Positions 19,162-28,006 are shown, numbered from the stretch's first letter. The stretch is 60,445 nt of DNA from Opitutia bacterium UBA4506 (GCA_002388665.1 DGMY01000074.1:1-60445), one strand, 5' to 3'. The notes: a model not told the origin generated them from the letters alone. A program made the numbers and translations.

Positions 19162-19196
19162 AAAAATCCCCGGAGATCACTAGGATCCCGGGGATT
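19162..19196 (-). terminator. Intrinsic terminator downstream of the SDR gene
   Basis: AATCCCCGG-A-GATC pairs with GATC-CCGGGGATT around an ACTAG loop, giving a 13-bp stem with a single bulged A. On the minus strand it is followed by a run of about nine Ts (the A-run at 19158-19166 on the plus strand). It sits 23 bp after the SDR stop, so it terminates leftward transcription and separates the SDR from the downstream aldolase gene. Confidence 0.85.
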
Positions 19197-19218
19197 GCGA
19201 AAAAGAAGTCGTTTTCCC

Positions 19219-20001
19219 TTACAGCCGTGGAAGAGTCAGGCCTCCGTCGACATAGATGGCTTGGCCGGTCGAGTAGGGGAAATCGCCTTTGGCCAGCGAG
19301 CCAACTGCTTTGCCGATGTCATCGGGGAATCCCCATCGTGGCGTTACGCAGAGACCGTCTTCGATCAGCTTGTCATACTTATCAGTGACGCCGCTGGTCA
19401 TGTCAGTCTTGATCACGCCGGGACGAATCTCGTACACCGGAATGTTGTACTCTCCCAACCGAGCCGCGAAGAGCATGGTCATCATTCCGATCCCCGCCTT
19501 GGCCACGCAATACTCGCCCCGGTTCACGGAGGCGACTGTCGCGGAGATCGAGCCGACGTTGATGATGGAGAAGAACTGGTCTGGAGAGTCCTTCTTTTGT
19601 TCGATCATCCAGTTGGCAGCAGCCTGGGTGAGGAAGTACGGACCTTGTAGATTCGTTCCGACCACGTATTCGAAACTCTCCTCAGACGCCTCGAGAATGT
19701 CTTTGCGCTCCTTGGGAGCGACTCCGGCATTGTTGACGAGTGCGTTGAGTCGACCGAAGTGGTTGCGAATCTTGTCGAGCATTGCCGCACGGGCTTCCGT
19801 CGATCCGATATCACCTTGGCAATAGAGAACATCTGCTCCAATTGCCTTGAGCTTGTTGATCGGTTCGGAGACCTGCGATTCGTCGCGCATGCCGTTGATG
19901 GCGATATCGAATCCGAGTTCGGCCAGACGGGCTGCGCAACCGAATCCGATTCCACGGCTTCCGCCAGTTACTAAAGCGACGGGTTTGTTCGTTTCACTCA
20001 T
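19219..20001 (-). CDS. SDR family NAD(P)-dependent oxidoreductase
   Basis: A 260-residue classical short-chain dehydrogenase. The cofactor loop is TGGSRGIGFGCA, NNAGV follows at about residue 90, and the catalytic Ser-Tyr-Lys set is visible in NVGSISATVASVNRGEYCVAKAG (Ser, Tyr, Lys). In automatic annotation such proteins are often called 3-ketoacyl-ACP reductase, but the setting in a uronate cluster makes a sugar or sugar-acid substrate more likely, for example 5-keto-4-deoxyuronate reduction to KDG (KduD-like role). This substrate is inferred. Confidence 0.88.
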   Translation of the reverse strand: MSETNKPVALVTGGSRGIGFGCAARLAELGFDIAINGMRDESQVSEPINKLKAIGADVLYCQGDIGSTEARAAMLDKIRNHFGRLNALVNNAGVAPKERKDILEASEESFEYVVGTNLQGPYFLTQAAANWMIEQKKDSPDQFFSIINVGSISATVASVNRGEYCVAKAGIGMMTMLFAARLGEYNIPVYEIRPGVIKTDMTSGVTDKYDKLIEDGLCVTPRWGFPDDIGKAVGSLAKGDFPYSTGQAIYVDGGLTLPRL

Positions 20002-20118
20002 TGGATTTTGGGAAGTATAGCGATTGAAAGGCTTTCAAAATTAGCTGCGATCCTGTTGCCCGGTTTCCCGTCTCTATTGACGGGAAACCAGTAACAGGGC
20101 AGCGGATGCCAAAATGTG

Positions 20119-21270
20119 TTATGCCTCTAGTTCGGGAAGATCGAGCCACTTGCGCTCTTCGGAACTTTGGAGTCCCACCTCGGCAAGTTGTACGCCCTTG
20201 GCGCCTTCGAGAAGGTTCCAACGGAAAGGCTCGTCGAGGACAACATGGCGGAGGAACAGTTCCCACTGGATCTTGAAGGCATTGTCATACTCTTCCTGCT
20301 CTGGAACCTTCTGCCAGCCGTCGAAGAAATCGATGGGTTGCTTGATGTCAGGATTCCAGACCGGGCGAGGTGTATTGCCGTAGTGCTGAGTCCATACATC
20401 GCGCAGACCGACAATGGCGCTGCCCTTGCTGCCGTCCACTTGCATCGTGAGGAGGTCGTCCCGACGAACACGAACGTTCCATGAGGAGTTGAAGTGGCAG
20501 ACGACACCGTTCTCGAGTTCAAAAGTCGAGTAGGCCGAATCGTCGGCAGTGCACTTGTAGGGCTTGCCCTCTTCGTCGACACGTTCCGGGATGTGGGTTG
20601 CCGCGAGGCAGGATACGCTTTTGACCTTCCCGAAGAGGTTGTCGATGACGTAGCGCCAGTGGCAAAGCATGTCGACGATCATGCCGCCGCCATCTTCCTT
20701 GCGGTAGTTCCATGAAGGACGTTGCGCGGGAATGGTGTGCCCCTCAAATACCCAGTAACCGAATTCTCCGCGTACGGAGAGGATGTCGCCGAAAAAGCCG
20801 TTCTCGACCAAGCGTTGGAACTTGAGCATCCCGGGTAGCCAGAGCTTGTCTTGTACCACACCGTTCTTTACGCCTGCGTCGCGGCAAATCTTATACAACT
20901 CGTACGCATCTTCAGTTTTGATCGCGGTAGGCTTCTCACAGTAGACGTGCTTGCCAGCTGCAGCAGCTTGCTTGACGGCATCGAAACGGCGAAGAGTGCT
21001 TTGTGCGTCAAAGTAGATCGAATACGCCGGATCGTTCATGACCGAGTCGAGGTCGGTTGTCCATTTCTCGACGCTGGTTTGATCGATAAGCTTTTTGAGC
21101 TTGGTTTCGTTGCGTCCGACGAGGACTGGATCGGGCATGATGGTCTCGGTGGGAGAGACTTTGACGCCCCCTTGCTTGATGATCGCATCGATCGACCGCA
21201 AAAGGTGCTGGTTGGTGCCCATGCGTCCAGTGACGCCGTTCATGATGATTCCGACTTTGTGTGTTTTCAT
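20119..21270 (-). CDS. Gfo/Idh/MocA family oxidoreductase
   Basis: A 383-residue dehydrogenase with an N-terminal nucleotide-binding fold (IIMNGVTGRMGTNQHL, a slightly unusual GxxGRMG loop) and the catalytic Lys motif YCEKPTAIKTEDAY. The C-terminal alpha/beta domain includes GGGMIVDMLCHWRYVIDNLFG, the His-containing active-site region. It probably oxidises or reduces a ring hydroxyl of a sugar or glycoside with NAD(P). A purine-rich AAGGA ribosome-binding site precedes the start. Directly upstream lie two TIM-barrel isomerase genes, a common partnership in 3-keto-sugar chemistry. Confidence 0.9.
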   Translation of the reverse strand: MKTHKVGIIMNGVTGRMGTNQHLLRSIDAIIKQGGVKVSPTETIMPDPVLVGRNETKLKKLIDQTSVEKWTTDLDSVMNDPAYSIYFDAQSTLRRFDAVKQAAAAGKHVYCEKPTAIKTEDAYELYKICRDAGVKNGVVQDKLWLPGMLKFQRLVENGFFGDILSVRGEFGYWVFEGHTIPAQRPSWNYRKEDGGGMIVDMLCHWRYVIDNLFGKVKSVSCLAATHIPERVDEEGKPYKCTADDSAYSTFELENGVVCHFNSSWNVRVRRDDLLTMQVDGSKGSAIVGLRDVWTQHYGNTPRPVWNPDIKQPIDFFDGWQKVPEQEEYDNAFKIQWELFLRHVVLDEPFRWNLLEGAKGVQLAEVGLQSSEERKWLDLPELEA

Positions 21271-21338
21271 TTTTTTAAGTCCTTGTGGTTTTTAGGGGCG
21301 CAAGAGAGCGCTAAATATGTAGATGGATTTGGTTGCTA

Positions 21339-22151
21339 TTATACCTTCTCGAGGTAGGCGGATTTGATATCGGCCAGGTACTCATCCTGGTCGCGGGCCC
21401 AGTGGCGGGTCGAGAATACCTCGACCTCTATCCAGCCCTGGAAGCCGGCCTTCTCGACGAGTTGGCGGATGCCGCGGTTGTCGATGCAACCCTCTCCCAT
21501 GAGGCCACGGTCGTTCAACATGTCATTGGTCGGGGTCATCCAGTCGCAGACGTGGAAGCCGATAATGCGGTCGCCCGCCCGTTGAAGTTCTTGCTCGAGT
21601 TGAGGGTCCCACCAGACATGGTAGACGTCGACCGCAATCCCGACGTGCTCGGAGCCGAGTTGATCGATCATGTCGTTGCATTGCCCCACTGTATTGACGG
21701 CGCTGCGACAGTCGGCGTACATCGGGTGGAGGGGTTCGATCGAAAGTTTAACCCCAACCTTGGCTGCGTGTTCAATGCAGTTTCCGATGCCTTCGGTGAT
21801 CTGTTTGCGGTTCTCGATCAGGGAGAGTTCCGGTTTAGCGCCACAGACGAGGACGACTTGGGGTGCTCCGATCGCTGCGGCTTCGTCGAGGGCGCGGAAA
21901 TTATCGTCCAGGGATGCTTGGCGCTCTGACTCGTTTAGGCTGGGATAGAATCCGCTTCGCACCATTGAAACGGGTGTGAGGCCGTGGTCGTCGAGGATCT
22001 TACGAGACTCGGATAACTCGCGACCTTCAAGCCATTGGCGCCAAACGCCGACTCCCGGCACTCCCGCAGCTGAATATTTTGCGCATGCCGTGGGTAGGTC
22101 CCATGGCTTGGTGGTCATTGTATGAATGGCGAGGCGGTCGAGATTTTGCAT
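21339..22151 (-). CDS. Sugar phosphate isomerase/epimerase family TIM-barrel protein (AP endonuclease 2-like)
   Basis: A 270-residue xylose-isomerase-like TIM barrel. Likely divalent-metal ligands are spread over the barrel strands: Glu in LSIEPLHPMYAD, Asp/His in GIAVDVYHVWWDP, His in IIGFHVCDWM and Glu in GWIEVEVFST. The family includes sugar epimerases, ketose 3-epimerases and sugar dehydratases or lyases. The exact reaction is unknown; the context is uronate catabolism. It lies 27 bp after a second, diverged member of the same family. Confidence 0.88.
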   Translation of the reverse strand: MQNLDRLAIHTMTTKPWDLPTACAKYSAAGVPGVGVWRQWLEGRELSESRKILDDHGLTPVSMVRSGFYPSLNESERQASLDDNFRALDEAAAIGAPQVVLVCGAKPELSLIENRKQITEGIGNCIEHAAKVGVKLSIEPLHPMYADCRSAVNTVGQCNDMIDQLGSEHVGIAVDVYHVWWDPQLEQELQRAGDRIIGFHVCDWMTPTNDMLNDRGLMGEGCIDNRGIRQLVEKAGFQGWIEVEVFSTRHWARDQDEYLADIKSAYLEKV

Positions 22152-22178
22152 GGTGAGAAGGGGAGGGTGGTTGAGAGG

Positions 22179-22937
22179 TTAGACGGTTATGAGATCGTTC
22201 AATGTGTTGGCATCCGCCCGGAACTGTTCGGGATCGTTGTCTTTCACAAACTCCAGTGTGATGTAGCGGTCGCCTTCCGCCTGGCGGATGTACTCTAGGT
22301 AGGCCGCCCAGTCTTTCACCCCGTCTTGCAAGGGGAAGCGGTCTTTCCATCCGTTGGCCCCCCAATGGAAGCAGTGTACATTGGCGAGGTGGGGGAGGAC
22401 GGCTTTGAGTTCCGGGATGTCATTCTCAAACTGACCACGGGTTCTGGGCTGCCAGAACAATTTCAGTTTGTCGGTGCCCACTTCGCGAAGGAACTGGTGG
22501 GCCGACTCTTGGGTGTCGGTCAATGTGTTCCCGTGGTATTCGAGAGCGACTGTGATTCCCTCGGCGTCGGCCAGGAGGACGGCTTCACGGATCGCGGTTG
22601 CGAGGGTTTTGCGATCCTCCGGACTTGAGTCTTCGGAGGATTTGCGACCGGCCCAGACGCGGATCAGCGTTGCGCCGAGTCCTTTGGCTGAGGCCAGAAC
22701 CTTTGCAAATGGGAGGTCGTCTTCCTCTCCCCGGTAGTAGGACCCGTAGGCGCTGATACCGAGTCCCGCAGCTCTGGTTTTTTCTCCGACCTCGCGTGCG
22801 ATCTCCACCTCCCCGTGGGGTACGTGAACATCGCCGCCCCACTCAATCCCTTGGATGCCTGCATCCTTGCAGAGACTGATGATCTCCTCAACAGGGAGGT
22901 CGCGAAAAGTAATCGAACAGAGTGCGGAGTGTAGCAT
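22179..22937 (-). CDS. Second sugar phosphate isomerase/epimerase family TIM-barrel protein
   Basis: A 252-residue member of the xylose-isomerase-like TIM-barrel superfamily. Candidate metal ligands are in ITVALEYHGNTL (Glu, His), LANVHCFHWG (His) and YITLEFVKDND (Glu). It differs clearly from the adjacent 270-residue paralogue, so the two probably catalyse different steps. It is placed immediately downstream of the GH88 gene on the same strand. The substrate is not assigned. Confidence 0.88.
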   Translation of the reverse strand: MLHSALCSITFRDLPVEEIISLCKDAGIQGIEWGGDVHVPHGEVEIAREVGEKTRAAGLGISAYGSYYRGEEDDLPFAKVLASAKGLGATLIRVWAGRKSSEDSSPEDRKTLATAIREAVLLADAEGITVALEYHGNTLTDTQESAHQFLREVGTDKLKLFWQPRTRGQFENDIPELKAVLPHLANVHCFHWGANGWKDRFPLQDGVKDWAAYLEYIRQAEGDRYITLEFVKDNDPEQFRADANTLNDLITV

Positions 22938-23004
22938 GTGGAGCCTGGCGTGTGGGGGTGGTTTCCTGGGATCTCGTGGCGGGGGAGGTATCCGTCCTGC
23001 CTTC

Positions 23005-24378
23005 TTACTGGAAGAAGGTCAGGTATGGCTTTTCCTCGATCAGACGCTGGAGGTACACGGCGAGTTCCATCGCGTGGTAGTCGCCCCACATGGAGGATTC
23101 GCCGTAGGCCACTTTGCCGGCTTCGGGTTTGTGGTCCCAGCCGTTGGGCTCGTGGTAAATCGAATGCAGGATGAGGCCCTGATGGTTTTCGTCGGTCGAA
23201 AGGTACGGCTCGGAGAAGAGGCTTTGTGCCACCTTGAGGCCGGCCTTCGTGTATCGGTCTGCCGCTTCGGTCTCTCCCTTTTTCTCGAGGTATCGTCCGA
23301 GGCGAAGTAGTCCTTGTGCGTCGATCGCTGCGGCGGAACTGTCGACCGGCTCGAATTCGTTGTAGGGATCGGCCGGACGGTCCATGTAGTCGCCGAGCTT
23401 GTAGAGTTGCGGCGCACCAGTGTCCCAGTAGGGGATTCCGTCGGTGGGTGTGTTCGCGATAAAGTGGTCGGAGGTTGACTGCGCACCTTTGAGCATCATG
23501 GCTTCAATGGCATCACGGCCGCCGAATGGCTCGAGCTCCGCATCGGAAAGAGTTTCGAGCAGCTCGAGTTCTTCCGAGAAACCACAGACTGCCCAAGACT
23601 GTCCGCGGGTCCAGGTGCTGAAGCCTGTGTAACCTTGCTGCGAGTTCGGGCAGCGGTAGGCGCCGTCTTTGGTGTTGAAGATCGCCTCGTGAGTGGTGCG
23701 GCCCCATTCGTCGTAGGAGTCCCGTCCGTCACCGTAGAAGACCGAGAACTGTGCGGTGGAGTCGATGTGTTGCAGGGCCCGCTCGAGGAGGCTGATTGGC
23801 TTGTCCCCTTCGCCCATAAGTACGTGGCCGAGCTTGTGCGCCTGCATCAAAATCCGGCACGAGCGGATCGTATCGACAAATAGGGAGTGTGGACCGTTGA
23901 AGGAGTGGATAAAGCCGCCTCCCTGGCGTTCGGTCCAGCGACTGGCCTGGACGGCTCCCGATACTTTGATCGCGAGCTCGTAGAAATTCTTCTCCCACTC
24001 GTTCTCGGGGATGCGGCCTTCGAGCATGAGGCGGCGGAGATTGCCGTAGGTGGACAGATTGTTGAAGCCGTGATCGTGAACTCCGATATGGCTCACGTGC
24101 GTTGCCATGCGGTCGACGGTTTTTGAACGGCCCGACTCGAGGCTCTCTTCGTCACCGGTTGCGTCGTAATGCAGGATGGAAATTCCGTAGCGGAAGCCCT
24201 CGGTCCACTCCGTCCAACCGCGGGTGGTGTATTTTCCCTCGACGGTGAACACGGGAGATCCCTTTGAATCGTCGTAGTTTTGGTCGATCAATTGGATCTT
24301 CTGTTTCGCCAGGGCGAAGAATTGGTCGAGATTTGGTTTTAGGTCGGCGAGGGCCGGGGCGTTGTTGATGTCGATCAT
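23005..24378 (-). CDS. Glycoside hydrolase family 88 (unsaturated uronyl hydrolase)
   Basis: A 457-residue protein resembling GH88 unsaturated glucuronyl hydrolases. These remove the 4,5-unsaturated uronate left at the non-reducing end by polysaccharide lyases, by hydrating its double bond. The two key aspartates can be placed: Asp102 in GVHDHGFNN and Asp169 in SLFVDTIRSCRIL. There is no signal peptide, so it works in the cytoplasm on imported unsaturated di- or oligosaccharides (from ulvan, pectin, glycosaminoglycans and the like). It directly follows the XRE-cupin regulator gene. No polysaccharide lyase is in the window. Confidence 0.92.
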   Translation of the reverse strand: MIDINNAPALADLKPNLDQFFALAKQKIQLIDQNYDDSKGSPVFTVEGKYTTRGWTEWTEGFRYGISILHYDATGDEESLESGRSKTVDRMATHVSHIGVHDHGFNNLSTYGNLRRLMLEGRIPENEWEKNFYELAIKVSGAVQASRWTERQGGGFIHSFNGPHSLFVDTIRSCRILMQAHKLGHVLMGEGDKPISLLERALQHIDSTAQFSVFYGDGRDSYDEWGRTTHEAIFNTKDGAYRCPNSQQGYTGFSTWTRGQSWAVCGFSEELELLETLSDAELEPFGGRDAIEAMMLKGAQSTSDHFIANTPTDGIPYWDTGAPQLYKLGDYMDRPADPYNEFEPVDSSAAAIDAQGLLRLGRYLEKKGETEAADRYTKAGLKVAQSLFSEPYLSTDENHQGLILHSIYHEPNGWDHKPEAGKVAYGESSMWGDYHAMELAVYLQRLIEEKPYLTFFQ

Positions 24379-24437
24379 GGAATTTTGTGTAGAGGTTGTG
24401 AGGTGTAGTGGTTTAAAAAGTCGGGAGGGGCGCTCGT

Positions 24438-24974
24438 TTAGAAGCGATGTTCCTTGGCGAGGTGGGCGATGATCATTTCGCTGTCTTGGACGATTTCGTA
24501 GGAGTGCTCGAGGGCCGCGTCGAATTGAAGAGATTCTCCGGCAGAGAGTGTGTGCCGCTCCCGGGGGAGGGTGATTTCAATCTGACCGCGTCGAACCCAG
24601 CAGATCTCAAACTCGTCGCCATGGGCCTCTGGCTTTTTGAGGCTTTCTCCCTCCTTGGCCGTGGCGTAGAAGAGGGCGATGCCTTTGTAGTCGATCTTTT
24701 CAAAGGTAAATGGCCCGGATGTGTAGGTGGTCGCATTCTTGGCGTGAGCGCTGCACGATTCGGCAAGTCCGAGAAGGTCTGTACCCGATAGTCCCAGTGC
24801 CCGGGAGAGGCGGTACAAGGTGCCCAGCTCCAATACTGTCTGATTGCGCTCGATTCGGGACAGCCCGGCAATTGAAATTCCAGAACGTTCGGACACCTCA
24901 GCCAGCGTCAGCCCAGCGCGTTTGCGCAAATCGCGAACGACGGAAAAATCAAAATCTTCAGGAGTTGAATGCAC
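24438..24974 (-). CDS. XRE-family transcriptional regulator with C-terminal cupin domain
   Basis: A 178-residue regulator when started at the GTG at 24974; an in-frame GTG at 25037 would add 21 residues. The N-terminal helix-turn-helix (LRKRAGLTLAEVSERSGISI... to ALGLSGTDLLG) is followed by a cupin fold (FEICWVRRGQIEITLPRERHTLSAGESLQFDAALEHSYEIV) that would bind a small ligand such as a sugar acid. It is the first gene of the leftward uronate cluster, and is inferred to control it in response to a uronate intermediate. Confidence 0.9.
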   Translation of the reverse strand: MHSTPEDFDFSVVRDLRKRAGLTLAEVSERSGISIAGLSRIERNQTVLELGTLYRLSRALGLSGTDLLGLAESCSAHAKNATTYTSGPFTFEKIDYKGIALFYATAKEGESLKKPEAHGDEFEICWVRRGQIEITLPRERHTLSAGESLQFDAALEHSYEIVQDSEMIIAHLAKEHRF

Positions 24975-25037
24975 TCTTAAGATAAAAACATGCCTATAAT
25001 TTACTTTGCAAGGAAAAATCGGTGATTGGATGGGCAC

Positions 25038-25428
25038 TTCTCTGAACGGCGTGGCTGGCTCCAGAGGCGACGCTGGTTCCCCGTGGGCAGTGGGTTGGAG
25101 CGAGAGGTGGAGTGAAGTGGCTGGTGGGATGTGCCGGTGGGGGCATTGACGGTTCTTTCTTAAAAAAATTATCCTTTCTATTATATAGTGCCTTGAACGG
25201 GTGGTCTGATTGCGAGACGGTCCATTGTGGCCGGGGCCATTTTTCCGGCATCACGGGCAGTTTGGGTGCGTCTGGTCGGAATGCCCCTGATTTGGGTTGA
25301 ATTCTCTCTTTGCCCCTCACGCCTACGAGAAATTCGATTTCGGTCGATTCAGGCCTTGATTTTTTTGGATCAGCCATCATTCTCACCCGTTTTCCTTAAT
25401 TCAAGCAAACGACAAGAAAGTTCCCACA
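25038..25428. other. Divergent intergenic region, uronate regulator / rplY
   Basis: The 391-bp gap between the leftward regulator and rightward rplY contains no supported gene. It holds an AT-rich patch at 25158-25188 with the minus-strand promoter candidate. I saw no conserved leader structure for rplY, and no convincing promoter hexamers on the plus strand. Confidence 0.5.
25180..25208 (-). promoter_or_regulatory. Candidate sigma-70 promoter for the regulator/uronate cluster
   Basis: Reading the minus strand there is a perfect TATAAT (plus-strand 25180-25185). It is preceded after 17 bp by CAGACC (25203-25208), which matches the -35 only at the central GAC. The implied start near 25173 leaves a leader of about 200 nt before the GTG at 24974. 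Confidence 0.45.
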
Positions 25429-26064
25429 ATGGAAGACATCTCCCTTTCCGTTTCCCTTCGTGACCGTGCCGGTAGTGGCGCGGCTGGCCGTATCCGCCGC
25501 GAAGGAAAGATTCCCGCAGTCATTTATGGCACCAGCGGGTCCCGCAACCTGTCAGTTGAACGCAGTGCCTTTGTCAAGGTATGGCGCAAGGCTGGTCACT
25601 CTTCTATTGTGACGATCGACGACGGTGCCGGTTTCTCGACGATGAGTCTGATTCAGTCGGTACAGCGCAATGCGCTGACTGATGAGTTCATGCACATCGA
25701 CTTCCTGGAGTTGACCAAGGGGCACGCGATCACCGCGCAGATCCCTGTTCACGTAACCGGTACTGCAGTTGGCGTTTCCAGCGAAGGTGGAGTTTTGGAC
25801 ATTCAACTGCACGAAGTTGAAGTTCGCTGCCTTCCTATGAACCTTCCTCACCAAATTGACGTTGATGTTTCTGCCCTGAAGATGGGTGACGTCATTCACG
25901 TTAAGGATCTCCCTGCTGTTGATGGCGTGGAGTACCTCGGTGATGCGGAAGCTCCGGTTGTTGCGATCACTCACGGTGCGGCTGAAGAGCCTGAAACCAC
26001 CGGTGAAGCAGAAACCGAGGTTGAGATCATTAAGGAAAAGAAGACGGAGGAAAGCGCTTCCTGA
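25429..26064 (+). CDS. rplY: 50S ribosomal protein L25 (long Ctc form)
   Basis: A 211-residue protein: the N-terminal 5S-rRNA-binding L25 domain (RRAGSGAAGRIRREGKIPAVIYG-like) plus the C-terminal beta domain of the general-stress Ctc form (GVLDIQLHEVEVRCLPMNLPHQIDVDV). It ends in a Glu/Lys-rich acidic tail. It belongs to a block of translation and replication genes (rplY-pth-rpsF-ssb-rplI-dnaB) on the plus strand. Confidence 0.96.
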   Translation: MEDISLSVSLRDRAGSGAAGRIRREGKIPAVIYGTSGSRNLSVERSAFVKVWRKAGHSSIVTIDDGAGFSTMSLIQSVQRNALTDEFMHIDFLELTKGHAITAQIPVHVTGTAVGVSSEGGVLDIQLHEVEVRCLPMNLPHQIDVDVSALKMGDVIHVKDLPAVDGVEYLGDAEAPVVAITHGAAEEPETTGEAETEVEIIKEKKTEESAS

Positions 26065-26109
26065 TTTCGCCTTTGGCGAATCGGATCGTGAGTTGAACTG
26101 AAGTGGGCG

Positions 26110-26697
26110 ATGGAACGGGTGCGTGTCATAGTTGGTCTAGGGAATCCCGGAGAGGAATACCGCAAGACCCGGCACAACGTCGGTTTTCAGTTGCTGGATC
26201 AAATCGCTTCGGCTCACAACAATCCTTGGGTGTGGGAACGACGTTTCCAGGCAGACACCTGCTTGGTTGAGTTCGGGTTGCATCCCGTCCTCCTCGTCAA
26301 GCCCCGCACTTTTGTCAATCGCAGCGGCGAAACCGCAGCCGCGTTGGCGCGCTATTATCGCTATCCCAGCACTCGTTTCTGTGCGGTCTTTGACGATATC
26401 ACTCTCGAACCGAGTCGGATCAAACTATCTGCCAACGGCAGTGCGGGTGGTCACAACGGTATCTCGAGCATGATCGATCGTCTTGGCTCGGACTTTTACC
26501 GGATGCGGATCGGGATCGGCGGCAAAAAGCACCCTCAGATGGATCTGAAAGATTGGGTGCTCGGCAAATTTTCATCGGCTGAAGAAAACCAGATGGAAGA
26601 AGCGTATACCCATGCCCATCTCGGGCTCGAATTACTCGTCGCGCAAGGAGTTGAGCGGGCGATGAACCAAATTAACACGAAAAGCAAAGCATCATGA
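26110..26697 (+). CDS. pth: Peptidyl-tRNA hydrolase
   Basis: A 195-residue enzyme that frees peptidyl-tRNAs that drop off ribosomes. Family landmarks are VGLGNPGEEYRKTRHNVGFQLLD (catalytic His in RHNVG), VKPRTFVNRSGE, DDITLEPSRIKL and GSAGGHNGISSM. It lies 45 bp after rplY, and its stop overlaps the rpsF start by 4 bp (ATGA), so the two are translationally coupled. Confidence 0.96.
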   Translation: MERVRVIVGLGNPGEEYRKTRHNVGFQLLDQIASAHNNPWVWERRFQADTCLVEFGLHPVLLVKPRTFVNRSGETAAALARYYRYPSTRFCAVFDDITLEPSRIKLSANGSAGGHNGISSMIDRLGSDFYRMRIGIGGKKHPQMDLKDWVLGKFSSAEENQMEEAYTHAHLGLELLVAQGVERAMNQINTKSKAS

Positions 26698-26993
26698 TCA
26701 AGAAAACCATCCGGAACTACCGGGCCACTTTTATCCTCGATACGCGTGGCGTGGAGGCACCAGTGGAAGAACTGACTGAAAACTACACAAAGGTGATCGA
26801 AGAGATTTCCGGTAAAGTAGAGTCTGTCAAAAACCTCGGCAGCCACGACTTCGCCCGCAAATCGGCGAACGGTCTTCCTTCCGGGATTTTTGTTCAATAC
26901 GAATTCACTGGACCAGCAACCGCTCCGGAAGAACTCCAGGAGAAGGTCCGCCTTGACCGTAAAGTCAATCGGGTCATGGTTGAAAACGCCTAA
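26694..26993 (+). CDS. rpsF: 30S ribosomal protein S6
   Basis: A 99-residue protein with the S6 ferredoxin-like fold pattern (NYRATFILDTRGVEAPVEELTE, KNLGSHDFARK, VRLDRKVNRVMV). It binds the central domain of 16S rRNA with S18. The ATG overlaps the pth stop. The standard partner rpsR (S18) is not between rpsF and rplI; ssb occupies that place and S18 must be encoded elsewhere. Confidence 0.95.
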   Translation: MIKKTIRNYRATFILDTRGVEAPVEELTENYTKVIEEISGKVESVKNLGSHDFARKSANGLPSGIFVQYEFTGPATAPEELQEKVRLDRKVNRVMVENA

Positions 26994-27034
26994 GTGCGTT
27001 TTCTCCTCATCCGAACCTAAGCCCAAGAATCATC

Positions 27035-27508
27035 ATGGCCTCCTACAATCGTGTCATCCTAATCGGTAATCTAACTCGTGACCCCGAGGTACGGTACGCG
27101 AGTGGGAACAACGCGATCTGTAAGTTCGGCCTGGCCGTTTCCCGTAATTATACGACGCGTGATGGCGAAAAGCGGGAAGAAACTACTTTCGTCGATATCG
27201 ATTCATTCGGCAAGGTGGCTGAGATTCTGGGCAAATATCTTTCCAAGGGCCGTCCGGTTATGATCGAGGGGCGTTTGCAGCTCGATACTTGGGAGAATAA
27301 AGAGGGTGAGAAACGATCCAAATTGAAGGTCGTTTGCGAAAATTTCCAATTCCTTGGAACCGGCCGCTCCGGCGACGGTGAATCCAGTGGTGGTAGCAGT
27401 AGCGGTGGCGGTGATTACAATCGCAGCGCTCCCCCTCCCAGAGAAAGCTCTTCGCGGTCCGGTGGTGGTCCCGCAGAAGATTTTGACGACGAAGACATCC
27501 CTTTTTAA
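27035..27508 (+). CDS. ssb: Single-stranded DNA-binding protein
   Basis: A 157-residue SSB with an N-terminal OB fold (NRVILIGNLTRDPEVRYASG, FGKVAEILGKYLSKGRPVMIEG) and a flexible Gly/Ser-rich linker from about residue 118. It ends in the acidic DFDDEDIPF tail that recruits replication and repair partners. It lies in the rpsF-ssb-rplI order common in many phyla. Confidence 0.96.
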   Translation: MASYNRVILIGNLTRDPEVRYASGNNAICKFGLAVSRNYTTRDGEKREETTFVDIDSFGKVAEILGKYLSKGRPVMIEGRLQLDTWENKEGEKRSKLKVVCENFQFLGTGRSGDGESSGGSSSGGGDYNRSAPPPRESSSRSGGGPAEDFDDEDIPF

Positions 27509-27526
27509 TCCGTTATTTTTAAGACA

Positions 27527-28006
27527 ATGGCACATTCAGAAGTTCTCCTCCTCCAGCCCGTCGCCAATATTGGCGGTGAAGGCGAAAAAGTATCCGTTAA
27601 AGCTGGATACGCCCGTAATTTCCTCGTTCCCCGTGGTTTGGCGATTCCCGCAACCCGTTCGAACGAGCGTCAAATTGAGTCGCTGCGCAAACGTCGCGCC
27701 GAGCGTGAAGCCAAGGAATTGGGCGAAGCCCAAGAGTTGATGAGCAAGCTCCAAGCCTTGAGCCTCGTTGTGGTCGTTAAGACCGGCGAAGGGGGCAAGA
27801 TGTTTGGTGCGGTTACCAGCCAGGATATCATCGGAAAGATCTCCGAGCAGGGTATCGAGGTCGACCGCAAGCAGGTTCATATCCCAGCTCCGATCAAGAG
27901 CGTTGGTGATCACTCAGTTGAGGTCAAGTTGCACCCACAGGTGCAAGGCAACCTCCGCCTTGAGGTTCTCTCGGAGAACCCAATCGAGAACCCAGTCGAG
28001 GACTGA
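27527..28006 (+). CDS. rplI: 50S ribosomal protein L9
   Basis: A 159-residue protein. The N-terminal domain has EVLLLQPVANIGGEGEKVSVKAGYARNFLVPRGLAI, the L9 signature, then a long connecting helix rich in Arg/Glu, and the C-terminal rRNA-binding domain (KMFGAVTSQDIIGKISEQG). It starts 18 bp after ssb. Confidence 0.96.
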   Translation: MAHSEVLLLQPVANIGGEGEKVSVKAGYARNFLVPRGLAIPATRSNERQIESLRKRRAEREAKELGEAQELMSKLQALSLVVVVKTGEGGKMFGAVTSQDIIGKISEQGIEVDRKQVHIPAPIKSVGDHSVEVKLHPQVQGNLRLEVLSENPIENPVED

